Assembly (NCBI GenBank): GCA_016098155.1
Contig: JAAAJB010000187.1
Span: 1-56,211 of the forward strand
Direction of reading: 5' to 3'
DNA: 56,211 bases
DNA from: Actinomortierella ambigua
Lineage: Eukaryota > Mortierellomycota > Mortierellomycetes > Mortierellales > Mortierellaceae
Shown: piece after piece, positions 1 to 8,681 of the stretch
Position numbering within the stretch: the stretch's first letter is position 1
Layout: the number at the start of each line of letters is the position of its first letter
Made by a program: the position numbers and the translations under genes
Notes under the pieces: model-generated
Databases searched by the model: none
What the model saw: only the letters and a program-made list of their open reading frames with translations
What the model was told of the DNA's origin: nothing

Positions 1-150
1 CATCTCGGCGACCTCCCCGGTCCCGAGAACCACTATATATAGGACCCTCTTCCCCACCTTGAAATAACAACAACAATCCCAGAACACTCATAGCAATATC
101 CCATTAAACACCCTGAAGTACGAACCCTATCTGTCTCTGTGATACATGTG
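1..150 (-). repeat. Left copy of an inverted ~150 bp dispersed repeat (LTR-like), cut by the window edge
   Basis: Read on the minus strand this stretch matches plus-strand 1358-1520 almost base for base. Shared landmarks are ATCACAG, ACAGATAGGG, the TATA-like CCTATATATAG and TTCTCGGGACCGG, followed by GGTCGCCGAG. The copies face away from each other with the tRNA gene and the GTCGAC-rich element between them. A TATA box inside a short dispersed repeat beside a tRNA gene resembles solo LTRs of Ty1/Ty3-like elements, but no coding part, primer-binding site or clean TG...CA end is visible. The assignment to LTRs is inference. Confidence 0.55.
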
Positions 151-317
151 CAAGTCCTTCGACTTGCAACATGGTACGTGTCACGCTATTGCTATTATTT
201 CAAAAAGAAACGGCTCCTCCCTTCGTTTCCGGAGCAGATAGTTTTTTCATGGGCCACAAAAGAGGATTTCATTCTTCGGCGCGCACCTGTTCGCGATCTG
301 CGAGACGCGGCGTATAA

Positions 318-500
318 ATCTATTTGTCGACCCAGGTCGATGAATAGTTATTTGTCGACCCCCTCCAATGCTCCTTTTTTGGCACTTATTTGTCGACCCA
401 CCTGATGTCTATTTGTCGACCCCCAACAGCGTGCTTACTTGTCGACCCACCTTTGTACGACCTTATTTGTCGACCCCGCATGCCTGCTATTTGTCGACCT
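318..500 (+). repeat. Left terminal inverted repeat of the GTCGAC element
   Basis: Seven ATTTGTCGACC-type units occur between bases 318 and 500, separated by short words such as AGGTCGATGAATAGTT, CCCTCCAATGCTCC and CGCATGCCTGC. The same words recur in reverse complement at 814-998. Differences from the right arm are scattered substitutions plus small indels, so the arms have drifted slightly since they were formed. Confidence 0.75.
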
Positions 501-813
501 GGGTGAGGGGGTGGACCAAAATCTGTTGACTTTAACAGTCTTGTGTCCATTCGTGCCACCTCTTCATAGTTCTTTGTTGGTTGAATGGTTGGCAAATCAA
601 TTGGGTCATCCAAGCGAGACAGCAAACACTTTTAAGCAAGGAGTCGTTCATGTTAAGGAGCCCGTAGTTGAGAAAACAAGAGGCGGCCTCCAAAGTGGTC
701 ACAAAGAGGAGTGATATCGTGCGCAGAAAAAGAGTCCAATATGGCAGCAAAGTTGCATGCGAACGCTAGGAAAGAAAATGCTGAAAGGTCAAAAAAAAAT
801 CAAGGAACGTCCA

Positions 814-998
814 CAGGTCGACAAATAGCAGGCATGCGGGGTCGACAAATAAGGTCGCACAAAGGCGGGTCGACAAATGGGCATGCTGTTGGGGGGTCGA
901 CAAATAGACATCGGGTGGGTCGACAAATAAGTGCCAAAATAGGAGCATTGGAGGGGGTCGACAAATAACTATTCATCGACCTGGGTCGACAAATAGAT
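814..998 (-). repeat. Right terminal inverted repeat of the GTCGAC element
   Basis: Mirror copy of 318-500, with seven GGTCGACAAAT units. It ends at AAATAGAT, followed by CCGT and then the second copy of the candidate 11 bp target duplication (1003-1013). Confidence 0.75.
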
Positions 999-1067
999 CC
1001 GTCGAGACGCGGCCGCCCCGGATCGGTGGAATTTTCGGCAAAACAGTTGCACCCCGTTGAAGGGTGC

Positions 1068-1071
1068 AAAA
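1068..1071 (-). terminator. RNA polymerase III terminator of the tRNA-Leu gene
   Basis: AAAA on the plus strand is a TTTT run on the tRNA strand, 5 bases after the discriminator base, the usual short oligo-T stop for Pol III. Confidence 0.55.
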
Positions 1072-1076
1072 GATAG

Positions 1077-1156
1077 TGACGAGAGTGGGATTCGAACCCA
1101 CGCCCTTTCGGACCACGACCTGAACGTGGCGCCTTAGACCGCTCGGCCATCTCGCC
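1077..1156 (-). tRNA. tRNA-Leu (anticodon CAG)
   Basis: The minus strand folds as a class II tRNA. The 7 bp acceptor stem is GGCGAGA with TCTCGTC. The anticodon stem CCACG/CGTGG holds the loop TTCAGGT (anticodon CAG, reading CUG). A longer variable arm (TCCGAAAGGGC) follows, then the T-arm GTGGG-TTCGAAT-CCCAC. The discriminator A at 1077 is the leucine-type identity base. There is no intron and CCA is not encoded. The gene sits 64 bases from the candidate target duplication of the GTCGAC element and lies between the two LTR-like repeats, fitting the preference of several retroelements for tRNA neighbourhoods. Confidence 0.93.
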
Positions 1157-1357
1157 TTTTGATGTCGGCTTGAATCCTGGAGAACTCCAGTACCCATGCG
1201 TAACCCATGCGTTAATAGTCATACCACTCGTCACCGAATCCTTCAACCCAGCCTCTTCGATCGCTCGCCCTACACCCGTCTCCATCTTTATCTCCACCAC
1301 CTCTACCCCTTCGGATACACCAGCTCTCCACCCACCGCCATCTCTCCTACCCTCCCT

Positions 1358-1520
1358 ATACACATATTATCACAGGAACAGATAGGGGTTCGTGCTTCAG
1401 GGGATGTTTAATGAGATATTGCTATGGGTGTTCTGGGATTGTTGTTATTGCTATTCCAAAGTGGTGGAAGGGGGTCCTATATATAGTTGTTCTCGGGACC
1501 GGGAAGGTCGCCGAGGAATG
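1358..1520 (+). repeat. Right copy of the inverted ~150 bp dispersed repeat (LTR-like)
   Basis: Complementary partner of 1-150, containing ATCACAGGAACAGATAGGG, the TATA-like CCTATATATAG at about 1477 and TTCTCGGGACCGGG. The match ends near GGTCGCCGAG (1516). It runs directly into the hairpins at 1518-1569. Confidence 0.55.
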
Positions 1521-1569
1521 ACTCTTGTAAGAGTCATTGGTACGGCTAACAAAGTCGACGCTAGCCGTA
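1518..1569. repeat. Two adjacent hairpins next to the LTR-like repeat
   Basis: ATGACTCTT-GT-AAGAGTCAT (1518-1537) is a perfect 9 bp inverted repeat with a 2-base loop. TACGGCTA (1541-1548) pairs with TAGCCGTA (1562-1569) around a 13-base loop. Neither ends in a T-run, so they are not simple terminators. They may be part of the mobile repeat or of its target. Confidence 0.5.
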
Positions 1570-1608
1570 GAGCCTAGGAAGTACTTGTTGAGTAAGGGGC
1601 GCAACAAC

Positions 1609-1638
1609 ACGCGTCTGATGACAACGCGTCTGATGACA
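1609..1638. repeat. Perfect 15 bp tandem duplication
   Basis: ACGCGTCTGATGACA occurs twice head to tail (1609-1623 and 1624-1638). The rest of 1570-1848 shows no gene; it contains a T-run at 1675-1683 and the 3' flank of the hydrolase gene. Confidence 0.7.
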
Positions 1639-1848
1639 GCTTGGCAGTCCTGGAGCCCTATTTTGCTCTTTGTATTTTTTTTTGTTCAAGGTATGTATGC
1701 TCGTTGATTGGGAGGAGGGACGAGGTTGCAAGCAGGTCAAAGTCGCACACAGTGCAATCCCACATGCGAGCCAATTAGCGTTAATCCCCACCCAAATTTA
1801 ATTAAGGTAATTCTACTTCTCCTCTACTCTGTGCCCTCCGAATCCTTT

Positions 1849-3942
1849 TCAGACGGTGACAAGTTTAAGTCGACTCAATTTCTCATCGCTGATCGTGCTT
1901 CCTTCCTCACCAAGACAATACGCCAGTCGCTCTGCCAGTTCCCGCGCCAGCTTCTCCAACAGCTGCATCTCCATTTGTCGAGCAGCCTCCTCGGCCTCGC
2001 GTGCCTCCATGAAATGCCGCATCCTCTGCAATGCCGTTATCGCCTCTGGTAAGAGTGGAAACGCTTGGAACACGTGTACCATCCTTGGATACAGATCCAG
2101 TTCGATCGGCTGTGACCATGAAGACGAAGAAGAGGAAGAGGAGGAGGTCGACGATTGCTTTTTTTGGTGGTGGTGCTGCTGTTGCTGTGCCATCGCCCAC
2201 GGTCGGATACTCGGAGGCAGTTTGTTGGGCGGCCCAAGGTTTCCGCCGGCCTTGTGGACCAGCAGGATACATTCGTCCCGAAGGCGTTCGGCATCGCCGA
2301 CCTGGATCAGCAGTGGTGGCAGGCCATGTAGGCTGCCAAAGAGCGGTGACACGTATGGATGGGTCCGCAAGGTCCGCATGCGGTCCATCCCACCACAGTA
2401 CATCGCCACGGGATGGAACTTGTCTGTGGGCTTGGCTGGTCCTGGCAAATAGTCAAACTCGTGGTTTGTCGTCCAGGACTCGCTGCTGCAGGTGAGGTCG
2501 AGCCACGGCTAAAATCATGTTGTTTAGCGGGGGGGGGGGAGGAGAAGGGAGCGAAAAAAAAAAAGAGAGAGAGAAAGACAGACGAGAGATGGGGAGAGGG
2601 GATGTTGGCATGTGTCAGCATCTTCAAGTAACAGTGACTCTTTGTGTTTCCTGGTCAGTGCACTGTTGCGTTTCGAAAAGACAGAAAAAAAAAGGGTTCG
2701 TACTTCCCACATGGGTGGTTAGACAAGGAAGAAAAAAAAACAAGGGGTGACACTCAAGAGGTGTTGTTTGTTTGTACAAGCATAGTAGGGGTAGTAGGGG
2801 TGCAACACCAAAGCGCGTGCGTAGTGGCTTCGTAACATAGAAGCCAGGGGGAAGGGGTTCTTCAAAAAAACAGAGGACGCTCGCTACCAAGCATATGTAG
2901 GTTGAAGGCATATGACTGTGGGATGATGATCTCTGTGTGGAAAGCCACAACCCCCTTTTTTCACTCCAACCCCATCGATCGTTTGCTGGGAGGTTAGTGT
3001 TACTTACCGAGAAGAGAACACCCTTGGATGGCAGGGTGATGCCTTGGTCGCGGAGATACATGAGCGATCCTAAGGACAGGCCACCCCCTGCAGAGTCGCC
3101 TGCAATAGTGACATTTTCAGGCTCGAATCCGAGCCCGTGGGGGTCAGTCAAATGAGCATAGGCGTGTGCTGCATCCTGGATAGGTGCTGGAAACGTGTAT
3201 TCTGGTGCTAATCGGTAGTCCACCGCTATGAATGAAAATAATAAAATATTTGGTGAGACCTTTAAACTCATACCAACCGTTCTTGAAACTTTCAAACATC
3301 AGTTCGCCTGGCCGTACCAAATACACGACGACCAGTCGCTCGGGCGATCCTCCACATCATCTCGCGATGTGTATGAGTACTGCAGATAAAGTATGCACCA
3401 CCATGAAAGTAGAGGATGACCTTTTCGCCCTGGCGCGCCGCATAAGGATCTTGAGAGAAACGGGCTGAGTAAGCAAGTGGCATGGCCATCACACGATTCC
3501 ACACGCGCGAATCAGAGATCCAAGCGCCCGGGATGGTGCGATGGCCGTCTTCGCAAGCCTCCAGAGGGGCGAGGACACCACCAAAGCCTCGTCCGCCCTT
3601 GGGGACAGGGAATGTAAAGGGTTCAATTGTCATGGTCGGCAGCCTTGGCAGATAGTAGAAGAATGTATCGACCAAGAGCCGCACATCCGCCACATCGTCA
3701 CCAAGGTTGTCCTGATGGTCTGCTGTGGCTCGAAAGCAAGCAACAAAGAGGGCAAGATGGAGTGGCCACGATGGGTATGTGGGACTAAACGGGTGTCGGA
3801 GGATCAGGGATGTCCCAATGGCGACCTGGGATGAAATGAGTTTCATATAGTGACGAAGGTTCTTAATGGGAAAGGCAAGCGGAAGCCTTTTTCTAGACAT
3901 ATGTGTCTGGCGTATTAGTGAGGTCTGGGTATTGAGCGACAT
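1849..3942 (-). CDS. Alpha/beta hydrolase, hormone-sensitive lipase (HSL) family esterase/lipase
   Basis: Three exons on the minus strand: 3942-3318, 3225-3008 and 2508-1849; 500 codons plus stop. Introns are GTACGG..CATAG and GTAAGT..TTTAG and keep phase. The join restores VFAVDYRLAPE, a conserved HSL-family stretch. The oxyanion motif HGGAY is at residues 180-184, the nucleophile elbow GDSAG at 251-255 (Ser253). A late Asp (VGDAERLRDE) and His (RMVHVFQAF) complete a Ser-Asp-His triad. Such enzymes hydrolyse carboxyl esters of lipids or small molecules; the substrate cannot be told. A Gln/His/Ser-rich insert lies between Asp and His, and the C-terminus is a charged, probably helical extension. 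No signal peptide is seen. The ATG at 3942 is the first in frame. Confidence 0.85.
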
Positions 3943-4078
3943 TGTTGTGGGAGGCGAGGGAGAGTGGAGATGTTGAGGGATGCGGTGGTCACGGCGATCG
4001 TGTGATGCGAGGGTGAAGCAGAGGTCTAAATGGAATGGAGCGGGCGGGGTTTAGGATAGTCTTAGAGATGGAGAAGTG

Positions 4079-4107
4079 ATGGAAGAAGAGGAAGAAGAAG
4101 AGGAAGA

Positions 4108-4146
<39 letters not shown>

Positions 4147-4160
4147 AGAAGAGAAGGAAA
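4079..4160. repeat. (GAA/GAG)n microsatellite
   Basis: About 80 bases of GAA and GAG triplets lie upstream of the hydrolase gene, reading CTT/CTC on its own strand, as in many pyrimidine-rich fungal promoters. Confidence 0.85.
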
Positions 4161-5885
4161 AGAGTGTGATACTTTGGGGCAGAAGAAAGTCAAGGAGAGG
4201 TGATGCAAGGTGGCGGGTTGGAAGGGGCTGGAGGGAAAAAGTGTGGGGTAAGTAAAGAGGATGGAAAGAAAGGGAGGCGAGGGTGAGGCTGGAGTTGGGG
4301 AAGATGAGTTGAATAAATACGGCCGTGACCCTGACCAAACCTTCTTACTGTCTCCTCTTTGGTGCTCGGAGGGAGGGCGCGGTGAGGTGTGTTGTTGATG
4401 TTGATATCGATGTCGATGTTGTGTGTGCCAATGTCACGTTTGTGAGGGCTTGGGGAAAAGAGATCCAGTATATAGTACGTACATGTTGGAGCTGGATTTC
4501 TTTGCAATAGGGTTGGCTTCAACTGAGCAAAGGTGGATCACTTTATGCTCTGAAAAAAAAAGGACGGGACAATAAGAACAGGATAACAGGATACTTAGGC
4601 ATGTGGAGCCGAGGGTGGGTTAGCCGATGCAGCAACATGTGCATTGCAATGTTATTTGAGACACGCCGTGGGGGTGGGGTGGGGGTAAGAGGGGGTTGCT
4701 CGAGTTTTTTTTGCTACCCTCTCCACGAGGATTGATCGCCCGTCGTACTGAAGCACTCCGGACATCTGAATGAGTTCACTGCAAGATGGGTAGTACAAAG
4801 ATTGTTGTGGGGTAGACAGGATGTTTTTGTTTGTTCGTACTCCACATGATTACGGTCTCACAAACTATGGCCTTCCACGATCTGTATTGAACGAGCATCA
4901 ACCTCCACTCCCTCTCCCTCCCTCATTGCCTCTCTCTCAAGCGCTGGGCCTGCATGTGTGGGGTGGATGGATGCGTTGCAAGAAAGCATCAAGTGTGGCT
5001 GTGGGAGAAAGTAGACTACACACTGAGAGGGCAGGGGAAAGGAAGGGGTGGGGGGAGAAGGCAGGGAGACGATGCAGGGCGAAAGAATAAAATGTATGTC
5101 AAGCAGGGGAGGGGGGCATGTCATATGAGGTGCGAGAGACAAAGAGAGATACAGAGAGAGAGAAAGAGAGAGAGAGGTGGTGTGTGGCAATGGGGAAGGC
5201 GATCCGTGGCAGCGATGCGGGAGAGAAGGGAACAGCGCATTCGGTGTTCTCATTGGGGAGAACGCGAAAAAGGAAAAGCCACGACAGGTGACAAGGGAAG
5301 AGATGAAGAAGAGAAAGAGGAGGACAACCCAAGTGGGTGGTATCCTCCAACGTTTTCACGCTCACGCAAGCAAACAATAGTACTAATGGGTAGGTGTTGT
5401 TCCTCTTGCTCATATTGTGGCGCGTGGAGGGGGAGGTATAAGAGAATAACGTCGATCTGTTTCTCTTTGTGGAGCACAACATGGAACATACAACGCACAA
5501 CACGCTGTATGTACTGTACTACTTTTTTCACTCTTTTTTATTCTGGTTGTACTCTCTGATGCTCTATCAGTCAGTCAGTCAGTCTGTGTGTGTGCTCTCT
5601 CTCTTTCTCTCTCTCTGCTGGTGTGTGCTCAACGAAAGAATGTTTCACGGAAGGAGAGGCCAGGGGGGGGAGATGGTGGCCACCAATCGCTGGTGCGGTA
5701 TCGAATATGGGTACAATTATTAAATTGATGGTCTACATGATTATTATTTAGGATGGGAACCCTGGGCTGAGTTTGATAAACTTTTGTCTGTTGTTCTTTG
5801 AGAGTCTCTCTGGTATCTCTCTGTATCTCTTTGTGTCTCAATCACCTTTTCTATCACCTTTCTCTAATCATCACATCGCTGCACA

Positions 5886-5888
<3 letters not shown>

Positions 5889-5941
<53 letters not shown>
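5889..5941. repeat. (TC)n microsatellite
   Basis: Uninterrupted TC dinucleotides for about 53 bases. Confidence 0.9.
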
Positions 5942-5944
<3 letters not shown>

Positions 5945-6604
5945 CACTCTCCTATGACTCGTTGAATGACATTGCTCTGCATGGCAAAGAAAGTTTGACA
6001 GTTTTATAGACCAGATGCAGGTTGGAGAGGAAATGAAAAAGAGAGCACCCCACTCTCTACCAATTTGCACCATACCGTCGGGGGATTCAGTCTCTGTTGC
6101 CGGGTAACTGGCCTATTAGTGCAGTGCTCCCTTGCTACTAGTAAGTACTTTATCACCTAAAACACAGCTTTTTCTTGTTCTTCTTGTTCTTGTTCTTCTT
6201 TTTTCTTCTTCACTCTCTCCTCTTTTCACCACCCACCTACTCCACCCATCTATCCACTGTGTGCGTGCGAGTGTTGTGTGTGTGTGTGTATGTGTATGTG
6301 TGCGTTTGGACCAGCCACTTGTCAACACCAACCCCCCTCCCCTGACCCTGGAAAGAGAAATAGAAAGACACATTCAACTCACTCACTCACTCACTCACCA
6401 CTCACTTGCTCACTTCACCCCTGAACGACACAGACAGACGTCCAAGGCTTCCCAGCTGTCCCTGCCCTTCATCAGACTTGCTGACTGCCATTCACTCACC
6501 CAACAAGACCATCAACACAGCCCTCTTGGCTTCGCTGGTCTGTCTGGAAGCAAAGCACCAGTAGGCTCCCTACATTAGCACCTCCTCATCCGCCTCATCC
6601 AACA

Positions 6605-8164
6605 ATGGCTCAGGACTCTAGCAAATTCAATCGATCGGGCGCCATGGCCACCCAGCATCAGCGTCGCCAGAGCATGCCTATCCCGATTGCCACACACCCC
6701 ATCAATCCGACCATCATCACCACCCCTCCGTCCGCATCGACCAGCAACAGCACCGGATTCTCACGGTTCAACTTCAAGCGTCGCAGTCAAAACCCAGGTA
6801 TGCTCCTGCCAGGCGGCTCGGAGGACTACGAGTTGACGTTCTTGGACCGGTTCCAGGGTTGGGTCGACAAGCTGGTGGTGCTGGTACCGCGGAGCCGTCG
6901 ACAATTGCGGTACCTGCTTCTGATCCTGCTCGGTTTGTACGTGGTCATCTCACTGCTGGTGAGCCAGAACATGCGGACAGTGATGACGATCGCGCGGTGG
7001 AAGTACGACAACTGGGACATGAACGCCAACCTGCGTCGGTGTCAGTACCGCAAGGAGCCGATGCTGTTTGTCGACGACTCGCGCCGTGTCCTGCTTATCT
7101 GGGAGATGAACTGCAACAAGACGGATCTGTCTGTCGCCTGGAGCGCCAGCGTGGAGGAGAGTGTGCTGATCGAGTCGACGCCTGGCGCGCACGAGGCCCC
7201 CGTCCAGATCCAGTTCCTCGACAGCTCCCACTTTGTCTACACGGCGAAGCTCGACGACCTCCCGACCCACAACACCCCCGTGACGTACACGATCCGCCCC
7301 ATTCGCCGCGAGGGACACTACTTGCGATCGTACACGTTTCAGCACTGGGCTCGGCCTCCTTCGCTGGCCGACCGCGAGGTATTGCGCATCGGCGCCATTT
7401 CCGACAACCAGTGCGAGGTCAAGCAGTTCATGAAGGTGCTCCGGAAGATGCGCGAGCACAGTCCCGTCGACTATCTCATCCACGCCGGCGATGCCGTCCA
7501 GGACCACGACTCGCTCGACAACTGGCAGACAGACTTTTGGGCGCCCTTGACACATTTCAAGATTGGCCAGCAAACACCCATCCTCTACACCCATGGCAAC
7601 CACGACTATGACGCCAAGGGCGCTTATCCTTACACGGGCAAGAGGACCTGGCACGCCTATACCTTGTCGGGGATCCGGTTCATTGTCCTCGACTCGAATC
7701 TTGATGTGCCCGAACAGGACGATTGGCTGAAGCGCGAGCTGCAGTCACCCGAGTCGCGCGAGGCTTGGTTCCGGGTGGTTTTGGTCCACATCTCGCCTTA
7801 TACGCAGTACTGGGAGAAGGAGGCCTGGTTCAACAAGGAGGAGCAGCGCTGGGGCAGCTTTGTCCGTGAGCGCTATGTCGACCTTTTCAAACAGTATGGC
7901 GTCGACCTTGTCATTTCGGGACATCAGCACAACTACATGCGTGGACAGGATGACCATACCGTCTACACCATCATCGGCGGCGCTGGCGGTACCCTCGACA
8001 AGGAGCAGGTCGAGGACTATTCTGTCTGGGAACAGGGCAAGGTTCGCTTCCGACACCACTATGTCCTTATCAAACTCACTGGCGATCGTCGCCTCATCTG
8101 GGAGGCATACGATGCCGATTGTGGGTCGCTCATGGATGCCTTTGTCATCAACTCGAGGGCATAG
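6605..8164 (+). CDS. Membrane-anchored calcineurin-like metallophosphoesterase
   Basis: Single exon, 519 residues. A basic, Ser/Thr-rich N-terminal tail (1-100) precedes one membrane segment (about 102-120), so the catalytic part is probably lumenal or extracellular (type II topology; inference). Metallophosphoesterase motifs occur in order: I AISDNQ (Asp267), II HAGDAV (Asp296), III THGNHDY (331-334), IV VLVHISPY (His395), V SGHQHNY (439-442). These ligate two metals for phosphoester hydrolysis. Motif I has Gln where many relatives have His (D-x-H); D-x-Q variants are known in this superfamily. The beta-rich stretch before the catalytic core (about 145-250) resembles the N-terminal domain of purple acid phosphatases, but those enzymes' motif order is not fully matched. 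Substrate unknown. Confidence 0.85.
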   Translation: MAQDSSKFNRSGAMATQHQRRQSMPIPIATHPINPTIITTPPSASTSNSTGFSRFNFKRRSQNPGMLLPGGSEDYELTFLDRFQGWVDKLVVLVPRSRRQLRYLLLILLGLYVVISLLVSQNMRTVMTIARWKYDNWDMNANLRRCQYRKEPMLFVDDSRRVLLIWEMNCNKTDLSVAWSASVEESVLIESTPGAHEAPVQIQFLDSSHFVYTAKLDDLPTHNTPVTYTIRPIRREGHYLRSYTFQHWARPPSLADREVLRIGAISDNQCEVKQFMKVLRKMREHSPVDYLIHAGDAVQDHDSLDNWQTDFWAPLTHFKIGQQTPILYTHGNHDYDAKGAYPYTGKRTWHAYTLSGIRFIVLDSNLDVPEQDDWLKRELQSPESREAWFRVVLVHISPYTQYWEKEAWFNKEEQRWGSFVRERYVDLFKQYGVDLVISGHQHNYMRGQDDHTVYTIIGGAGGTLDKEQVEDYSVWEQGKVRFRHHYVLIKLTGDRRLIWEAYDADCGSLMDAFVINSRA

Positions 8165-8681
8165 CCTTTTGGAAAGGTCAATATCTTATTTCATTACTGC
8201 GATCCTTTCGCAGCTGGGTGCTTTGCACTCTTCTTTTTGATACCGTGGCTCAACTTTATTTCCTCGGACTCTTTTTTTTTTTCCCCCTCCCTGCAGGACA
8301 GTTTTTTACCTCCTTTTTGCACCTTTTTTTTTGGCATACCTTCTCCTTCGCTCGCTTCGTCTTTTTATATTGCTCTTGTTTTCTCCTTACCAACACTACG
8401 CATCTTTCAAATCCTCTAATACACGCCGTTTTGGTTTACTTCTTCACTCCCTCCTTCATCAAAAGGTCCTCATTGAAGGATGCAGATGTATTGTTTTATT
8501 GGAGAGTGGGAATAAGATGGGGTTGAAAGCGTAGAAGAAATCAAAGAAAGGATGCTAAGGGAGGAGAGAAAAGAGAACAATGACGTTGATTCTTTTTGCT
8601 CGTGAGAAAAAAAAAAAAAAAAGGTGTGTATGTGTGTGTGCGTTGTTTATGTGAGAAATGCGCAAGGAAAAAGAGATTTTA
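8165..8681. other. Convergent 3' region between phosphoesterase and TRM2-like genes
   Basis: T-rich 3' flank followed by an A-run (8608-8622) and a GT tract (8622-8645). No gene is seen; it probably holds the 3' UTRs and poly(A) sites of both neighbours. Confidence 0.5.

Larger units (their letters stand above)
312..1002. mobile_element. Non-autonomous inverted-repeat DNA element with mirrored GTCGAC motifs (MITE-like)
   Basis: Two arms, 318-500 and 814-998, are near-perfect inverted copies (about 185 bp). Each carries seven copies of ATTTGTCGACC (one left copy reads ACTTGTCGACC) at matching, irregular spacing. The ~310 bp centre has no convincing coding sequence. The 11 bp word CGAGACGCGGC stands directly before the element (301-311) and directly after it (1003-1013) in the same orientation, as a target-site duplication would. 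Four to six degenerate bases lie between that word and the well-matched arm ends. Long terminal inverted repeats with an 11 bp duplication recall Mutator-like elements; arrays of subterminal motifs also recall KDZ or Plavaka elements. No transposase is present, so the family is open. Confidence 0.7.
3943..6604. other. Intergenic region with purine/pyrimidine tracts, no gene seen
   Basis: This 2.7 kb spacer separates the divergent hydrolase and phosphoesterase genes. It is dominated by low-complexity GA/GAA, CT and GT tracts. Open frames inside it (for example 4954-5559) are compositionally biased and resemble no protein. CT-rich sequence at 6170-6600, ending in CACTCACTC repeats, looks like the promoter and 5' leader of the downstream gene. 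Confidence 0.6.

Noticed and set aside
320..990. Regularly recurring GTCGAC motifs as a possible CRISPR array
   Set aside because: Repeats are short, unevenly spaced, reversed in the second half and lie in a eukaryotic genome; the mirrored layout fits terminal inverted repeats.
4954..5559. 201-codon open frame in the spacer before the phosphoesterase gene
   Set aside because: Low-complexity Arg/Glu/Gly/Lys product of GA-rich repeats, no protein-like domain, no splice or start context.
6859..7654. Long alternative frames on both strands inside the phosphoesterase gene
   Set aside because: Shadows created by GC-rich codon use; only the main frame has ordered catalytic motifs.
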